A program made the position numbers and the translations under genes. DNA of 64,000 nt from Aedoeadaptatus ivorii (GTDB lineage Bacteria; Bacillota; Clostridia; Tissierellales; Peptoniphilaceae), in contig NZ_LR134523.1 of the NCBI RefSeq assembly GCF_900638585.1, forward strand, positions 584,001 through 648,000, written 5' to 3'. Positions within the stretch are counted from its first letter, which is position 1, and the number at the start of each line of letters is the position of its first letter. The notes beneath the pieces are model-generated. The model did not search any database and was not told where the DNA came from. It saw only the letters and a program-made list of their open reading frames with translations. This document shows positions 18,351-28,270 of this stretch, in pieces.

Positions 18351-19940
18351 ATGCAAGCCTTATATAGAAGATACAGACCGAAGACATTTGACGAAGTCGT
18401 CGGTCAAGAAAAAATCGTAACCGCGCTAAAAAATCAAATCACAGAAGACCATATACATCACGCTTACCTATTTTCGGGCACGCGGGGGACGGGGAAGACC
18501 TCGGTGGCGAAGATTTTTGCCCGGGCGATCAACTGCCTAGAGCCTCGGGGGGCGAATCCCTGTAACGCGTGCGAGGTGTGCCGGGGCATTCTCGAAGAAT
18601 CGCTCTTCGACGTCATGGAGATCGACGCGGCGAGCAATAACTCGGTCGACGACATTCGCGAGATCCGCGAAAACATCGTCTACGCTCCCGCCGTGGCGAA
18701 GAAAAAGGTATATATCGTCGACGAGGTCCATATGCTCAGTAAAGGCGCCTTTAACGCCTTGTTAAAGATTTTAGAGGAGCCGCCTGCGCACGCCGTATTC
18801 ATCTTGGCGACGACGGAACCGCAAAAGATTCCCGCGACGATCCTGTCGCGTTCCCAAAAGTTTTCGTTCTCCCGCTTAAAAGAAGTGGAGATCGCCCGTG
18901 AACTGGGGCGCATTTTGGACGAAGAGGGCCGCAATTATACGGAAGATGCGCTGCATATCGTTGCGGTACACGGCGACGGCTCTATGCGCGACAGCCTGTC
19001 CATACTCGATCAGGTCCTCTCTTTGTCGGAGGATACGATCGATGCGGCGGCGGTACGAAATAGCCTGGGGTTGAGCGAGGACGAGCGCATCTTTCGGATT
19101 CTGGACGGAGTGATCGCAGGCGATGCGGCGCTCCTTTTGGATGTGGTAGAAGATGCGTATCTCGGCGGTAGGAATCTCGCGCTCTTATACGACGCGCTCC
19201 TCAGGTATTTTAGGGAGCTCTTGTTCTACCGCTACGCCGAGAAGATTCCGCCCCGATTTGCGGAAGAGGAAAAAGAGACTTTTATCGCCCAGACGCGGCA
19301 GCTGACAGAAAAGGACCTGTTTCGCTGTATCGACCTGTTCGATGCGGCGAGGGACGCTTTAAAATACGCCAAGGAGCCCCGCGGGGTGCTGGAAGTCTTA
19401 CTGTTAAAGACGCTGTATAAAGAAGCGGAAGAGGAACCTGTCGATAAACCCGTGCGCGTGCGCACTCCGAAGAGAGAACCCGCACAGAAATCCGATACAT
19501 CCTCGCCTTCTGTGCGGCCCCCCAAACCGCAAGAAAGCGAGAGCCCGCGCGAAGCCGAAGAGGCGTCGGAGGCTTTGAGGGACGATTCGGATCGTGATAT
19601 AATACCTTCCGAAGAATTTCAGCCGGCGCGCTGGGAAGAAATTGTATCGCGCGTGCGCACAGAAAACATCGCCTGCGCTGCGCTCTTAAAGGACGCGGAG
19701 ACGGTGTATGCGAAGAACCGGGCGCTCCATATCGGATTTTTGCCGCGATTTCGCTTCCATCTGAATGCGGTGCAGAAGGATACCAATCGAAAGACCCTCG
19801 AAGAGAGCGTGCGTGCGGTGCTCGGCGAGGACTGGGCCGTAATTATCGAAAAGACGGACGAGGACGCCACCTTGGACGCGCTGCGCCGGGTGTTCGGAGA
19901 CGAAAAAGTAGAAGTAGATAGAGGAGGAAAAAATGGCTAA
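18351..19940 (+). CDS. dnaX: DNA polymerase III subunits gamma/tau
   Basis: 529 residues from ATG 18351 (GGAGGAGATT site); an upstream in-frame ATG at 18294 lacks family similarity. It opens MQALYRRYRPKTFDEVVGQE, with Walker A GTRGTGKTS, a zinc module around CNACEVC, the DEVHMLS Walker B, and sensor 1 ATTEPQKIPATILSRSQ. A charged, Pro/Ser-rich linker (about 365-425) leads to the C-terminal tau region. This is the clamp-loader ATPase. No obvious slippery frameshift heptamer with a stem-loop was noticed. The YbaB gene overlaps its end by 8 bases. Confidence 0.96.
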   Translation: MQALYRRYRPKTFDEVVGQEKIVTALKNQITEDHIHHAYLFSGTRGTGKTSVAKIFARAINCLEPRGANPCNACEVCRGILEESLFDVMEIDAASNNSVDDIREIRENIVYAPAVAKKKVYIVDEVHMLSKGAFNALLKILEEPPAHAVFILATTEPQKIPATILSRSQKFSFSRLKEVEIARELGRILDEEGRNYTEDALHIVAVHGDGSMRDSLSILDQVLSLSEDTIDAAAVRNSLGLSEDERIFRILDGVIAGDAALLLDVVEDAYLGGRNLALLYDALLRYFRELLFYRYAEKIPPRFAEEEKETFIAQTRQLTEKDLFRCIDLFDAARDALKYAKEPRGVLEVLLLKTLYKEAEEEPVDKPVRVRTPKREPAQKSDTSSPSVRPPKPQESESPREAEEASEALRDDSDRDIIPSEEFQPARWEEIVSRVRTENIACAALLKDAETVYAKNRALHIGFLPRFRFHLNAVQKDTNRKTLEESVRAVLGEDWAVIIEKTDEDATLDALRRVFGDEKVEVDRGGKNG

Positions 19941-20271
19941 AGGTTTCCCCAATATGGGCGGAAAGAATATGAATTCCATGATGAAGCAGATTCAAAAGCT
20001 GCAAAAGGAAATGGAGACAATGCAGGAAAATCTCGACAAGGAAGAATTTGAAGCCACCGCCGGGGGCGGCGTGGTAAAGGCGATCGTCAACGGAAAGAAG
20101 GAGCTCTTAAAGGTAGAGATCGATCCCGACGTGGTCGATCCCGACGACGTAGAGACCCTTGAAGACTTGCTGCTCGCGGCGGTTCGAGAAGCCATGAGCG
20201 CGGCGGAAGAAAAGACCCAAGGGGAAATGAGTCGTCTGACCGGCGGCATGAATCTGCCGGGGATGTTTTAA
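19933..20271 (+). CDS. YbaB/EbfC nucleoid-associated protein
   Basis: 112 residues. A Met/Gln-rich N-terminal helix (NMGGKNMNSMMKQIQKLQKEMETMQENL) is followed by the conserved core VKAIVNGKKELLKVEIDPDVVDPDDVETLEDLL. The dnaX-ybaB-recR order is almost universal in Firmicutes. Homologues bind DNA as tweezer-shaped dimers. An AGAGGAGG site inside the end of dnaX supports the start. Confidence 0.95.
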   Translation: MAKGFPNMGGKNMNSMMKQIQKLQKEMETMQENLDKEEFEATAGGGVVKAIVNGKKELLKVEIDPDVVDPDDVETLEDLLLAAVREAMSAAEEKTQGEMSRLTGGMNLPGMF

Positions 20272-20273
20272 GC

Positions 20274-20873
20274 GTGGAACGGCCTCTGGAAGAACTCGTC
20301 TTTCGCCTTTCCCGCCTGCCGGGCATAGGTGTAAAAACCGCCCGGAGGCTCAGTTATTTTCTCTTGGAATCCGACCAGGGGGAAGTGGAAAAGCTCGCCA
20401 AAGCGATCCTCGAGGCGAAGGAAAAGATTCGGGAATGCGAGATCTGTTTCGACTACACAGACGAGGAGATCTGCCCCATCTGCAAGAGCGCGCATCGGGA
20501 CCGGCATACCATCTGCGTGGTGGAAGAGCCCAAGGACGTGCAGGTGATGGAACAGACCGCCAAATACAACGGCCTCTACCACGTATTGCACGGTGTCATC
20601 GTGCCGGAACGCGGGGTACTGCCGCCGGATCTTCGCATCAAGGAGCTCTTTGAGCGCCTTAAAAAAGAGGAGATTCGCGAGCTAATCCTCGCCACCAACC
20701 CCACCAAGGACGGAGACACCACCGCGCGCTATATCGCGAGAATGCTCAAAGACGTCGACATCAAGATCACCCGCATCGCCCACGGCATCCCCGTCGGCGG
20801 CGACTTGGAGTATTACGACGAACTTACGGTGGCGACGGCCATGCAACATAGGACCGAGTTTCGAGACGGATAA
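20274..20873 (+). CDS. recR: Recombination protein RecR
   Basis: 199 residues from GTG 20274. A helix-hairpin-helix (LSRLPGIGVKTARRLSYFLL), a four-cysteine zinc finger (CEICFDYTDEEICPIC, about 54-69) and a Toprim domain (ICVVEEPKDVQVME) occur in the standard order, ending with the conserved RIAHGIPVGGDLEYYDE. RecR acts with RecO and RecF in single-strand gap repair. It begins two bases after the YbaB stop and is the last gene of the dnaX operon. Confidence 0.96.
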   Translation: MERPLEELVFRLSRLPGIGVKTARRLSYFLLESDQGEVEKLAKAILEAKEKIRECEICFDYTDEEICPICKSAHRDRHTICVVEEPKDVQVMEQTAKYNGLYHVLHGVIVPERGVLPPDLRIKELFERLKKEEIRELILATNPTKDGDTTARYIARMLKDVDIKITRIAHGIPVGGDLEYYDELTVATAMQHRTEFRDG

Positions 20874-20906
20874 AAAAAGGAAGCCCCTTTTGGGAGCTTC
20901 CTTTTT
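20874..20906. terminator. Bidirectional terminator between recR and the GerMN lipoprotein gene
   Basis: The stem GGAAGC-CCC / GGG-A-GCTTCC with a TTTT loop is flanked by AAAAA and TTTTT. It lies between convergent genes. Confidence 0.85.
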
Positions 20907-20926
20907 CTGTGTCCGGATCGATGAAT

Positions 20927-21604
20927 TTACAGGGGCGCCGTAAAGGGCTCGGTGATGTCCACATGGCCCATCAGGGTTTCTGCGGGTTTGCCGTTTACGG
21001 TAAACTCGACCGATTGAATGCCGTCTACGGAGAGCAGGCTGTTGACGACGGAAGTGACGATGACGTCTTCTTCCAAAGAGCCGCCGCTCGCATTGCCCGC
21101 GATGTCGACTTTTGCGGTGGTGCCGTCGAGCTTGGACTTCGCGTAGTCGAATTTATCCAATCCCGTGGGTTCTGCGCCTTCCGCGGCGGGATCTTGTGCC
21201 AAGCGGTCCAATACTTTCTTTACGATATCGGATTCGCTCGCCTTGATTTCGGCAGAGGCGGTTTTCGTCTTGGCGTCTTCCTTGCCGTCTACAATATAGT
21301 CGGTGGAAGGATAGCTCAGGGTGACGGAATAGGTTTTTTCTTCTTTTGCCGTCTCTTTTGTATCTGCGTCGGTTTCCTCTTTTTCAGTGTCATCTTTTAA
21401 GTTTTTCTTTGTATCGGTGTTTTCCGTATCTTCTTCGACCATCGCGTCGTCTTTTTCTTCGGCATTTAAGGTTTCCGTATCCTTTTGATTTTCGACGACC
21501 TCGACTTGGTTTTCGGGCACTTCTGCCGCCGAGGAATTTTGTTGGCAGGCGACGGTGACGAGGCCCATAGCAAGGACGATGCCGGTAAGTGCGATTTTTT
21601 TCAT
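20927..21604 (-). CDS. Lipoprotein with GerMN domain
   Basis: 225 residues. The signal peptide ends at the lipobox VTVAC. Residues about 25-90 are an acidic Glu/Asp/Lys/Thr linker. Residues about 95-225 match the GerMN domain: a strand-helix-strand core with EIKASESDIVKKVLDRLAQ, AKVDIAGNASGG and VVNSLLSVDGIQSVEFTVNG. GerM proteins act in spore peptidoglycan, but GerMN lipoproteins also occur in bacteria that do not sporulate and are often tied to the cell wall. No other sporulation gene is obvious here. Confidence 0.82.
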   Translation of the reverse strand: MKKIALTGIVLAMGLVTVACQQNSSAAEVPENQVEVVENQKDTETLNAEEKDDAMVEEDTENTDTKKNLKDDTEKEETDADTKETAKEEKTYSVTLSYPSTDYIVDGKEDAKTKTASAEIKASESDIVKKVLDRLAQDPAAEGAEPTGLDKFDYAKSKLDGTTAKVDIAGNASGGSLEEDVIVTSVVNSLLSVDGIQSVEFTVNGKPAETLMGHVDITEPFTAPL

Positions 21605-21968
21605 TGGCGTTCCTCCTATCGCGTGTTCCGCTGAAATGGCGGAATTCCGCTATTCTTCGTGTTTCGATTTCTGTTTCGTATTTTACCACAGCAAAATCGG
21701 ATTGTCACCCGAGAAGGCGGTGTTTTCGCGTTCTTTCACAGACTCGACATAGAACACACAAGATTTTCCATGAATGTCTAATATCTGTCTCGATTTGCGG
21801 GCGAATTCGACTATTTTTTGCGCTGCGGTATCCTTTCCGCCGTGGGTGTAGTATAGTACGGTTTCAGAACCCGTTCGTATAGTAAGAAACGGCCCTCGCA
21901 AATGCGGCCATGAATAATAGTTTCCTTATAAGTGTATAAATAAATACGGACGTGAATGGAGGCGTGTA
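21605..21968. other. Intergenic region between the GerMN gene and ftsH
   Basis: 364 bases without a gene I can support. It holds the divergent GerMN promoter (21680-21708) and, near 21930, TATAAA-rich sequence that probably contains the ftsH promoter. A 72-codon minus-strand frame (21683-21901, TTG start, no ribosome site) overlaps the GerMN promoter and is not convincing. Confidence 0.5.
21680..21708 (-). promoter_or_regulatory. Promoter of the GerMN lipoprotein gene
   Basis: On the minus strand GTGACA (21703-21708), 17 bases, then TAAAAT (21680-21685) with TGG in front. The extended -10 is the same as that of rnpB. Confidence 0.65.
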
Positions 21969-23954
21969 TTGAAAAAAGATTTTAACCGACCGATGTTTCT
22001 GTACTACGGCATCGGCATCATAATCGTATTTTTAATCTCGTTTATGCTGATGCCCAAGATGCGGCAGGACACCGTACAGACCAAAGAGGTCAGCTATAAC
22101 GAGTTTTTGACATTAGTAGACGAAGGAAAGGTAAAAGAGGCCCATATCGCCGATAAGGCCATCGGCTTTACGGTGAAGGGCGAGGACAAGGTCCGTTACG
22201 ATACCTCGCGCTTTCCCGACGAAAGTCTGGTCAACCGCCTGTATGAAAACGGCGTAGAGTTCGACCGGGAATACCCCAGCGAGATGAACCCCATACTCCA
22301 GAGCCTGTTGAGCTTCGGCTTAATGGTGCTGTTGATGGTGGCGGTGGGGCAGATCTTTATTCGCAGCATGACCAAGTCGATGGGAAAAGGCGGCGTAGGT
22401 CCCATGAGCTTTGGCAAGAGCAATGCCAAGATCTACGACCAGAGTGTCGAGGGCATTACCTTCGACAATGTCGCCGGGCAGGACGAGGCCAAAGAAGCGC
22501 TCCGAGAGATCGTCGACTTTCTCTACAATCCCAAGAAGTATAGCGAAATCGGCGCCAAGCTCCCCAAGGGGGCGCTCTTGGTCGGCCCGCCGGGTACCGG
22601 TAAGACCTTGATGGCAAAGGCCGTCGCCGGCGAGGCGTCGGTGCCCTTTTTCTCGATCTCCGGCTCGGAATTCGTGGAGATGTTTGTCGGCCTCGGCGCC
22701 GCCAAGGTACGGGACTTGTTCGAGCAGGCAAAGGAAAAGGCGCCCTGTATCGTCTTTATCGACGAGATCGACACCATCGGCAAAAAGAGAGACGGGGCGG
22801 GATTTTCGGGCAATGACGAGCGGGAGCAGACTTTAAACCAGCTCCTCGCGGAAATGGACGGATTCGAAGGAAACGGCGGCGTCGTCATCCTTGCCGCCAC
22901 CAACCGACCCGAATCCCTGGACCCGGCGCTTCTGCGCCCCGGACGGTTTGACCGCCGCATTCCCGTGGAACTGCCGGATCTGATGGGTCGCGAGGCGATC
23001 CTCAAGGTGCACGCAAAGGACGTAAAGACCGAACCGAACATCGACTATAACGCCGTCGCCCGCGCCACCGCCGGTGCGAGCGGCGCCGACCTCGCCAATA
23101 TGATCAACGAGGCGGCGCTGCGCGCCGTGCGCATGGGCAGAGAGCGAATGCGCGAAGAGGACTTGATGGAGAGCGTAGAAGTGGTCATCGCCGGCTACGA
23201 GCGCAAGAATATGGTGATCAGCCCCCGCGAAAAGCAAATCATCGCCTATCACGAAGTGGGCCATGCCTTGGTGGCAGCGCTGCAAAAGGAATCGGCGCCG
23301 GTGCATAAGATTACGATCATTCCACGTACCAGCGGTGCGTTGGGCTATACCATGCAGGTCGACGAGGAGGAGCGCTTCTTAATGAGCAAAGAAGAGGCGT
23401 TTAACAAGATCGTCACCTTGACCGGCGGACGGGCGGCGGAAGAATTGATCTTCAACACCCGCACCACCGGGGCCTCCAACGACATCGAACAGGCGACGAA
23501 GATCGCCCGCGCCATGATTACCCGCTACGGCATGGCGGACGAGTTCGGCTTTGTCGCCATGGAGACCGTCACCAATAAATATCTCGGCGGCGACACGACC
23601 CTTGCGGTATCGGACCGCCGCGCCTTTGACGTGGATATGGCGGTGCACGCCATTGTCACCGCCGCGCAGGAAAAGAGCCACGAGATCCTCACCGAAAATG
23701 TGGACAGCCTGCACGCCATTTCGAATTACCTGCTCAAAAAAGAAACCATCACAGGGCAGGAATTTATGGATATTTTACAAAAAAATAGCGACGTCAATGT
23801 GCCGCTTACCGTCGAGGACGAAAAGCCCCAAAGCGTTAGTGGGGCATCCTCGGATCTTCCCGCCGCAAAAAATCCTGAAGAGACAGATGGCGAAACGGGT
23901 ATACTCCCTAAGGAAAACGAGGACGACGAACCATCGGATGAAAACCCTGCATAA
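21969..23954 (+). CDS. ftsH: ATP-dependent zinc metalloprotease FtsH
   Basis: 661 residues from TTG 21969 (TGGAGGCG six bases before). Two membrane helices flank a small external domain ([19 protein letters not shown] and [19 protein letters not shown]). The AAA module has Walker A GPPGTGKT, Walker [13 protein letters not shown], the second region of homology [21 protein letters not shown] and the pore motif FVGLG. The protease domain carries the zinc motif HEVGH, where HEAGH is more common. It degrades membrane and regulatory proteins. The acidic C-terminal tail runs into a terminator that overlaps the stop codon. Confidence 0.96.
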   Translation: MKKDFNRPMFLYYGIGIIIVFLISFMLMPKMRQDTVQTKEVSYNEFLTLVDEGKVKEAHIADKAIGFTVKGEDKVRYDTSRFPDESLVNRLYENGVEFDREYPSEMNPILQSLLSFGLMVLLMVAVGQIFIRSMTKSMGKGGVGPMSFGKSNAKIYDQSVEGITFDNVAGQDEAKEALREIVDFLYNPKKYSEIGAKLPKGALLVGPPGTGKTLMAKAVAGEASVPFFSISGSEFVEMFVGLGAAKVRDLFEQAKEKAPCIVFIDEIDTIGKKRDGAGFSGNDEREQTLNQLLAEMDGFEGNGGVVILAATNRPESLDPALLRPGRFDRRIPVELPDLMGREAILKVHAKDVKTEPNIDYNAVARATAGASGADLANMINEAALRAVRMGRERMREEDLMESVEVVIAGYERKNMVISPREKQIIAYHEVGHALVAALQKESAPVHKITIIPRTSGALGYTMQVDEEERFLMSKEEAFNKIVTLTGGRAAEELIFNTRTTGASNDIEQATKIARAMITRYGMADEFGFVAMETVTNKYLGGDTTLAVSDRRAFDVDMAVHAIVTAAQEKSHEILTENVDSLHAISNYLLKKETITGQEFMDILQKNSDVNVPLTVEDEKPQSVSGASSDLPAAKNPEETDGETGILPKENEDDEPSDENPA

Positions 23955-23966
23955 GCAGGGTTTTTT
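23941..23966 (+). terminator. Terminator overlapping the ftsH stop
   Basis: The stem ACCCTGC / GCAGGGT with loop ATAA contains the TAA stop codon of ftsH and is followed by six T residues. Confidence 0.8.
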
Positions 23967-23987
23967 GCTTGTGCAAAGGAGGCGCAT

Positions 23988-25361
23988 GTGAAAGCGGGAA
24001 TTCTATCACCGATCTTTTCTCTGCCCGTGCCCGGCGGCCGGGGAGATTTTTCTGTCGTGAAAGACTATTTGAACTTTCTGCACCGCAGCGGTCTGTCGTA
24101 CTGGCAGATTCTGCCCATCAATCCCGTGGATGCCTACGGCAGTCCCTACGCTTCTTTTTCTTTGTCGGCGGGGGATCTGGGTCTGTTGGATCTTACGGCG
24201 CTTGCAGAAGACGGATTGCTCGCCCGGGCGGATGTGGTGGCGGCGGAAGAAAAGGAAGACTATCTCTTCGAGTATTTGGATTTCGAACGCGCGGCGCGCG
24301 AACCGGGATACGCGGTCTTTTTACAAGAAGAGGGCACATGGGCAAAGGATGTGGCGGTATTTCGCGCTCTGCGCCGGCAGTACGGCGTGCTGATGAATTG
24401 GCCGGATCGCTACCGCATTTACGATGTAAATACCGTGGCGCCGTTGTGGAACGAGTCGGCGGTGCAAAAATACGCCGTGCTCGAGTACCTCTTTGACCGG
24501 CAATGGTACGCGCTCAGAAACCACGCGAGGGGCCTCGGCATAACGATCGTCGGCGATCTTCCCTACTACCCGGGGCGGGACAGCCTAGAGTTGTGGCGCA
24601 TGCCCGAAAACTTTTTGCTCGACGAAAATCGAAACCCGCTCTATATCTCGGGCGTTCCCGGCGACGATTTTAACGACGCCGGCCAGACCTGGGACTCGCC
24701 GGTCTACGATTGGGAGCGTTTGCGGGCGGACGACTTTCGCTTTCACACCGCCCTCTTTCGCCGCGCCTTGAAGCGCTACGATCTGGTGCGCCTGGATCAC
24801 TTTCGCGGGTACGAGAAGATCTTTCACATTCCCTACGGCGAGACCCCGAAGGAGGGACATTGGGCGCCGGTGCCGGGGCGCGAACTCCTCTCGCGCTTTC
24901 TGTCGATGCGGGATCGATTCCTGATCGAGGATTTGGGCACATTGGATCGGGCGTTTTATGAATTCCGCGACGCCTTCGGATTTCGGGGGATGGGGGTATT
25001 GCCCTTCGAGGCGCCGGGGACAATTTCAGCGTATCCGCGGATCTACTATACGGGCAATCACGACACGGCGCCTTTGGGCGGCTATGTTTCAGAGATGGGC
25101 GCGTTCGAGCGCAGGGGTTGGGAAGACTACCTGAAAAAGCCCATCTCGCGGGAAAATCTGTTACAATATGCACTGGAACGACCGGAGGAGATCGTGATCT
25201 TTCAGCACACCGATCTATGGGACGATGCACCGCGCATCAATGTACCCGGTACCGAAACGGGGAATTGGCGGGCGCAGATTCCCGCGCGCTATATGGACGA
25301 GAAGACGGCCGAGTACATTCGGCAGAGAATAGGAGAAAGGGCGGATAACAATGGATATTGA
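23988..25361 (+). CDS. malQ: 4-alpha-glucanotransferase (amylomaltase, GH77)
   Basis: 457 residues from GTG 23988 (AAAGGAGGCG). It disproportionates maltodextrins. GH77 features: YWQILPINPVDAYGSPYASFS near the N-terminus, IVGDLPYYPGRDS, the nucleophile Asp in VRLDHFRGYEKIF and the acid/base Glu in LIEDLGTLDRAFYEFRDAFG, with YYTGNHDTAPL further on. It overlaps glgP by 11 bases, and the two would act together in glycogen or maltodextrin breakdown. Confidence 0.94.
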   Translation: MKAGILSPIFSLPVPGGRGDFSVVKDYLNFLHRSGLSYWQILPINPVDAYGSPYASFSLSAGDLGLLDLTALAEDGLLARADVVAAEEKEDYLFEYLDFERAAREPGYAVFLQEEGTWAKDVAVFRALRRQYGVLMNWPDRYRIYDVNTVAPLWNESAVQKYAVLEYLFDRQWYALRNHARGLGITIVGDLPYYPGRDSLELWRMPENFLLDENRNPLYISGVPGDDFNDAGQTWDSPVYDWERLRADDFRFHTALFRRALKRYDLVRLDHFRGYEKIFHIPYGETPKEGHWAPVPGRELLSRFLSMRDRFLIEDLGTLDRAFYEFRDAFGFRGMGVLPFEAPGTISAYPRIYYTGNHDTAPLGGYVSEMGAFERRGWEDYLKKPISRENLLQYALERPEEIVIFQHTDLWDDAPRINVPGTETGNWRAQIPARYMDEKTAEYIRQRIGERADNNGY

Positions 25362-27717
25362 AACCTGGAAGAACAATCTGCGAATGACATTGGATCTGGA
25401 AACGGCAAAGCCCGCACACGAAGCGTCCATCGCGTCGAAGGCGAGGGCGCTGTCGAAGGCGGTGCGCCTGCGCTATCACGACCGGCGCATTCGATCCCAC
25501 AATCTGCACGAAAAGGGAAAGATCGCCTGTTATATGAGCCTTGAGTTCTTGATGGGAAAGAGCCTGCGCAACCACCTCCACGCGTTGGGGTCCGATACCA
25601 AGGCGTTGGTGGCAGAACTCGTCGAAGAGATCTACCAAGTAAGCATCGAAGAGTTATATGAATTCGAGCCCGATGCGGGGCTCGGAAACGGCGGCTTGGG
25701 GCGTCTCGCCGCCTGTTTTATGGACGCCTCGGCCACCACGGGCGTACCCCTACGAGGTTACGGGCTTCGTTACGAGATGGGGATGTTTTCGCAGAAATTC
25801 GAAAACGGGTTCCAGGTGGAAGTGGGCGACGACTGGCTAAAAGACGGCGATCTCTGGGGGCAGCGGGTCGAGGAAGAAACCGTGATCGTCGACTTCAAAG
25901 ACGTATTCCTAAAAGCCGTGCCCTACGACTACATCGTCCCCGGCTACCAGGTGGACAATGTGAATCGCCTCCGGCTCTGGAAGGCGGAAGCGGTCAATGA
26001 CTTCGACTTTCGGAAGTTTAACGAGTTCGATTACATCGGCGCCGTGGAAGATCGGGAACTCGCCGCCAATATCACCCGGGTACTCTATCCCAACGACGAG
26101 CGCCGGGAGGGGAAGGTCCTGCGCTTTATGCAGCAGTACTTCTTTGCCCAGGCTACGATTCGCGACCTTATGCGCCAGGGCGGCATCGAACACCGTGATC
26201 TCAAGACGCTGAAAAACATTATCTCCATCCAACTCAACGACACCCACCCGGTGATCGGCATTCCCGAAGCGGTGCGCATCCTCACCGAGGAATTGGGATT
26301 CGCCTTCGAAGATGCCATCGATGCGGTAGAGAGCATATTTAGCTATACCAACCACACCATCCTGCAGGAAGCGATGGAAAAGTGGCACCGCAATATTCTC
26401 GATGAGGTCTGTCCCGATACGATGAAGGTGATCGAGCGCATGGACGCCCATTATGTGGAGCATTTGCGCATACGCGGATACGACAATGATCGGATTGAGC
26501 GCATGCGGATTTTGAGACACGATACGGTGTATATGGCGCATTTGGGAATTCTCGCTTCCCATACGGTCAACGGTGTAGCGGAGCTTCATTCCAGGATTCT
26601 TCGAGATACGGAGCTTGCGGATTTTTCAGACTTCGACCCGAACAAATTTACCAATGTCACAAACGGCATCACGCCCCGTCGATTCTTTATGCTCGCCAAT
26701 CCCGAGATGGCAAAGGCGGTGGATCGCTGGATCGGAAACGGCTGGCGCAAGAATTTCAACGAGATCGAAAAACTCAAAGCCCTCGCCGACGACGCAGAGG
26801 TTTTGTCGGAATTTGCCGAAATCAAAAAGAAGAACAAGCGCCATCTCGCCGAGCGAATCCGAAAGGAATACGGCATCGTCGTCGATCCCGACTCCATCTT
26901 CGACATCCAAATTAAGCGCATCCACGAATACAAGCGGCAGCTGATGTATGCCTTCTATGTGCATCACTTGTACGCGCGTATCAAGGCCGACCCCCACGCG
27001 CCCTTCACGCCACGCACCTGTATCTTCGGCGGAAAATCCGCCACGGGCTACCACCGCGCCAAGGCGATTATCAAATACATCAACGAGCTCGCGCGGGTGG
27101 TGAATGCCGACCCGGACGCCGACGGCAAGTTGAAGGTCGTCTTTATCGAAGACTACAATGTCTCCTGGGCGGAGCATTTGGTCGCGGCGGCGGATGTCAG
27201 CGAGCAGATTTCTACCGCGGGCAAAGAAGCGAGCGGCACGGGCAATATGAAATTTATGATGAACGGCACCGTCACCCTGGGTACGATGGACGGCGCCAAT
27301 ATCGAGATCTTTGAAGAAGCGGGGATCGACAACAACTATGTATTCGGTGCCACCGTGGAGGAACTGCGGGCGGCAGAGTACGATCCCCATGCCCTCTATG
27401 CGAGAGATTCCCTGGTAAAAGAAGCGGTGGATAGCTTGACCGGCACCTATCTCGACGACGGGGGCAGCTTTAAGTTTTTGGACCTGTACCGAGCGCTGAT
27501 GGACAATCAGTGGGGCAGAGACGACGAGTACTATATCCTCTATGATCTGCGCTCGTATATCGAAACCCAGGACCGGATCGAGCGCGATTTCTCCGACAAA
27601 GCAGCTTGGAACAAAAAGAGCTTTTTGAACATGGCCGCATCCGCCAAATTCACCGCCGATCGCACCATCTTGGAATACGCCGAGAGAATTTGGCATATAG
27701 AACCGAAGGTGCTCTAA
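25351..27717 (+). CDS. glgP: Glycogen/maltodextrin phosphorylase
   Basis: 788 residues, the family length. It releases glucose-1-phosphate from alpha-1,4-glucans. EPDAGLGNGGLGRLAACFMDA near residue 110 and the pyridoxal-phosphate segment EASGTGNMKFMMNGTVTLGT near residue 630 (Lys in NMKF binds the cofactor) are intact, as is IQIKRIHEYKRQLM. The start lies inside malQ, and its stop overlaps the next gene in TAATG, forming a tight malQ-glgP-xre operon. Confidence 0.97.
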   Translation: MDIETWKNNLRMTLDLETAKPAHEASIASKARALSKAVRLRYHDRRIRSHNLHEKGKIACYMSLEFLMGKSLRNHLHALGSDTKALVAELVEEIYQVSIEELYEFEPDAGLGNGGLGRLAACFMDASATTGVPLRGYGLRYEMGMFSQKFENGFQVEVGDDWLKDGDLWGQRVEEETVIVDFKDVFLKAVPYDYIVPGYQVDNVNRLRLWKAEAVNDFDFRKFNEFDYIGAVEDRELAANITRVLYPNDERREGKVLRFMQQYFFAQATIRDLMRQGGIEHRDLKTLKNIISIQLNDTHPVIGIPEAVRILTEELGFAFEDAIDAVESIFSYTNHTILQEAMEKWHRNILDEVCPDTMKVIERMDAHYVEHLRIRGYDNDRIERMRILRHDTVYMAHLGILASHTVNGVAELHSRILRDTELADFSDFDPNKFTNVTNGITPRRFFMLANPEMAKAVDRWIGNGWRKNFNEIEKLKALADDAEVLSEFAEIKKKNKRHLAERIRKEYGIVVDPDSIFDIQIKRIHEYKRQLMYAFYVHHLYARIKADPHAPFTPRTCIFGGKSATGYHRAKAIIKYINELARVVNADPDADGKLKVVFIEDYNVSWAEHLVAAADVSEQISTAGKEASGTGNMKFMMNGTVTLGTMDGANIEIFEEAGIDNNYVFGATVEELRAAEYDPHALYARDSLVKEAVDSLTGTYLDDGGSFKFLDLYRALMDNQWGRDDEYYILYDLRSYIETQDRIERDFSDKAAWNKKSFLNMAASAKFTADRTILEYAERIWHIEPKVL

Positions 27718-28085
27718 TGCGCTTCGGGGACAAAATCAAAATCCTGAGGACCGAAAAGGGATGGATCCAGCAAGAGCTTGCGGATGCCGTGGGCGTAAGC
27801 GTACGCACCATTAAAAATTATGAACTCGGCGACAGTTATCCCAAAAATCGGCTGATCTATAAAAAACTCGCGGAGATCTTTTCCGTCGACGTCAACTATC
27901 TTTTAACCGAGGACGAAGGATTTGCCATGCCCGACAAATCCCACGCGGGCTATGACGACTATCGCGCGCTGAAGCAGGCGAGCGAGGCGGTCCACCGCGT
28001 CTTTCAATCCGAATGGATTCAACAGAAAGACAAGGACGTCTTTCTGCGAAAAGTTTGGGAATGGTATTGGGAGGAGAAGGAATAA
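27717..28085 (+). CDS. XRE-family DNA-binding protein
   Basis: 122 residues. Residues 1-60 are a Cro/CI-type helix-turn-helix (MRFGDKIKILRTEKGWIQQ ELADAVGVSVRTIKNYELG). The C-terminal half is helical with Trp- and Glu-rich ends (VWEWYWEEKE) and no recognised domain. The start at 27717 shares its A with the glgP stop, so the protein is produced with the glycogen enzymes and may control them. That role is inference. A terminator follows directly. Confidence 0.85.
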   Translation: MRFGDKIKILRTEKGWIQQELADAVGVSVRTIKNYELGDSYPKNRLIYKKLAEIFSVDVNYLLTEDEGFAMPDKSHAGYDDYRALKQASEAVHRVFQSEWIQQKDKDVFLRKVWEWYWEEKE

Positions 28086-28088
28086 GAA

Positions 28089-28112
28089 AAGCGCCATAAC
28101 GGCGCTTTTTTT
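28089..28112 (+). terminator. Terminator of the malQ-glgP-xre operon
   Basis: The stem AGCGCC / GGCGCT with loop ATAAC is followed by seven T residues. Confidence 0.85.
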
Positions 28113-28180
28113 GGCGAATGTATGTGGAATAGATAGAATCGAAGTTAAATGCGCGTTAAAGTCTGAACAAGCGAGTGCAC

Positions 28181-28210
28181 AAAAAAAGGGAGGATCCAAA
28201 GATCCTCCCT
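28181..28210 (-). terminator. Terminator of tRNA-Lys
   Basis: On the minus strand a 10-bp perfect stem (AGGGAGGATC / GATCCTCCCT) with a four-base loop is followed by seven T residues. Confidence 0.8.
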
Positions 28211-28270
28211 TGGGCAAAGGACGAATAAAATCGTCATTTGCTGTACCGATAATGCCTGTAAATGGCGATT

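Noticed and set aside
18351-19940. Programmed frameshift in dnaX producing gamma
   Set aside because: No A-rich slippery heptamer followed by a stem-loop was seen in the expected middle region.
20927-21604. GerMN protein as evidence of sporulation
   Set aside because: GerMN lipoproteins occur in bacteria that do not sporulate, and no other sporulation gene is recognised in the window.
21683-21901. 72-codon minus-strand frame between GerMN and ftsH genes
   Set aside because: TTG start without ribosome site and overlap with the GerMN promoter; no recognised similarity, though a small gene cannot be excluded.
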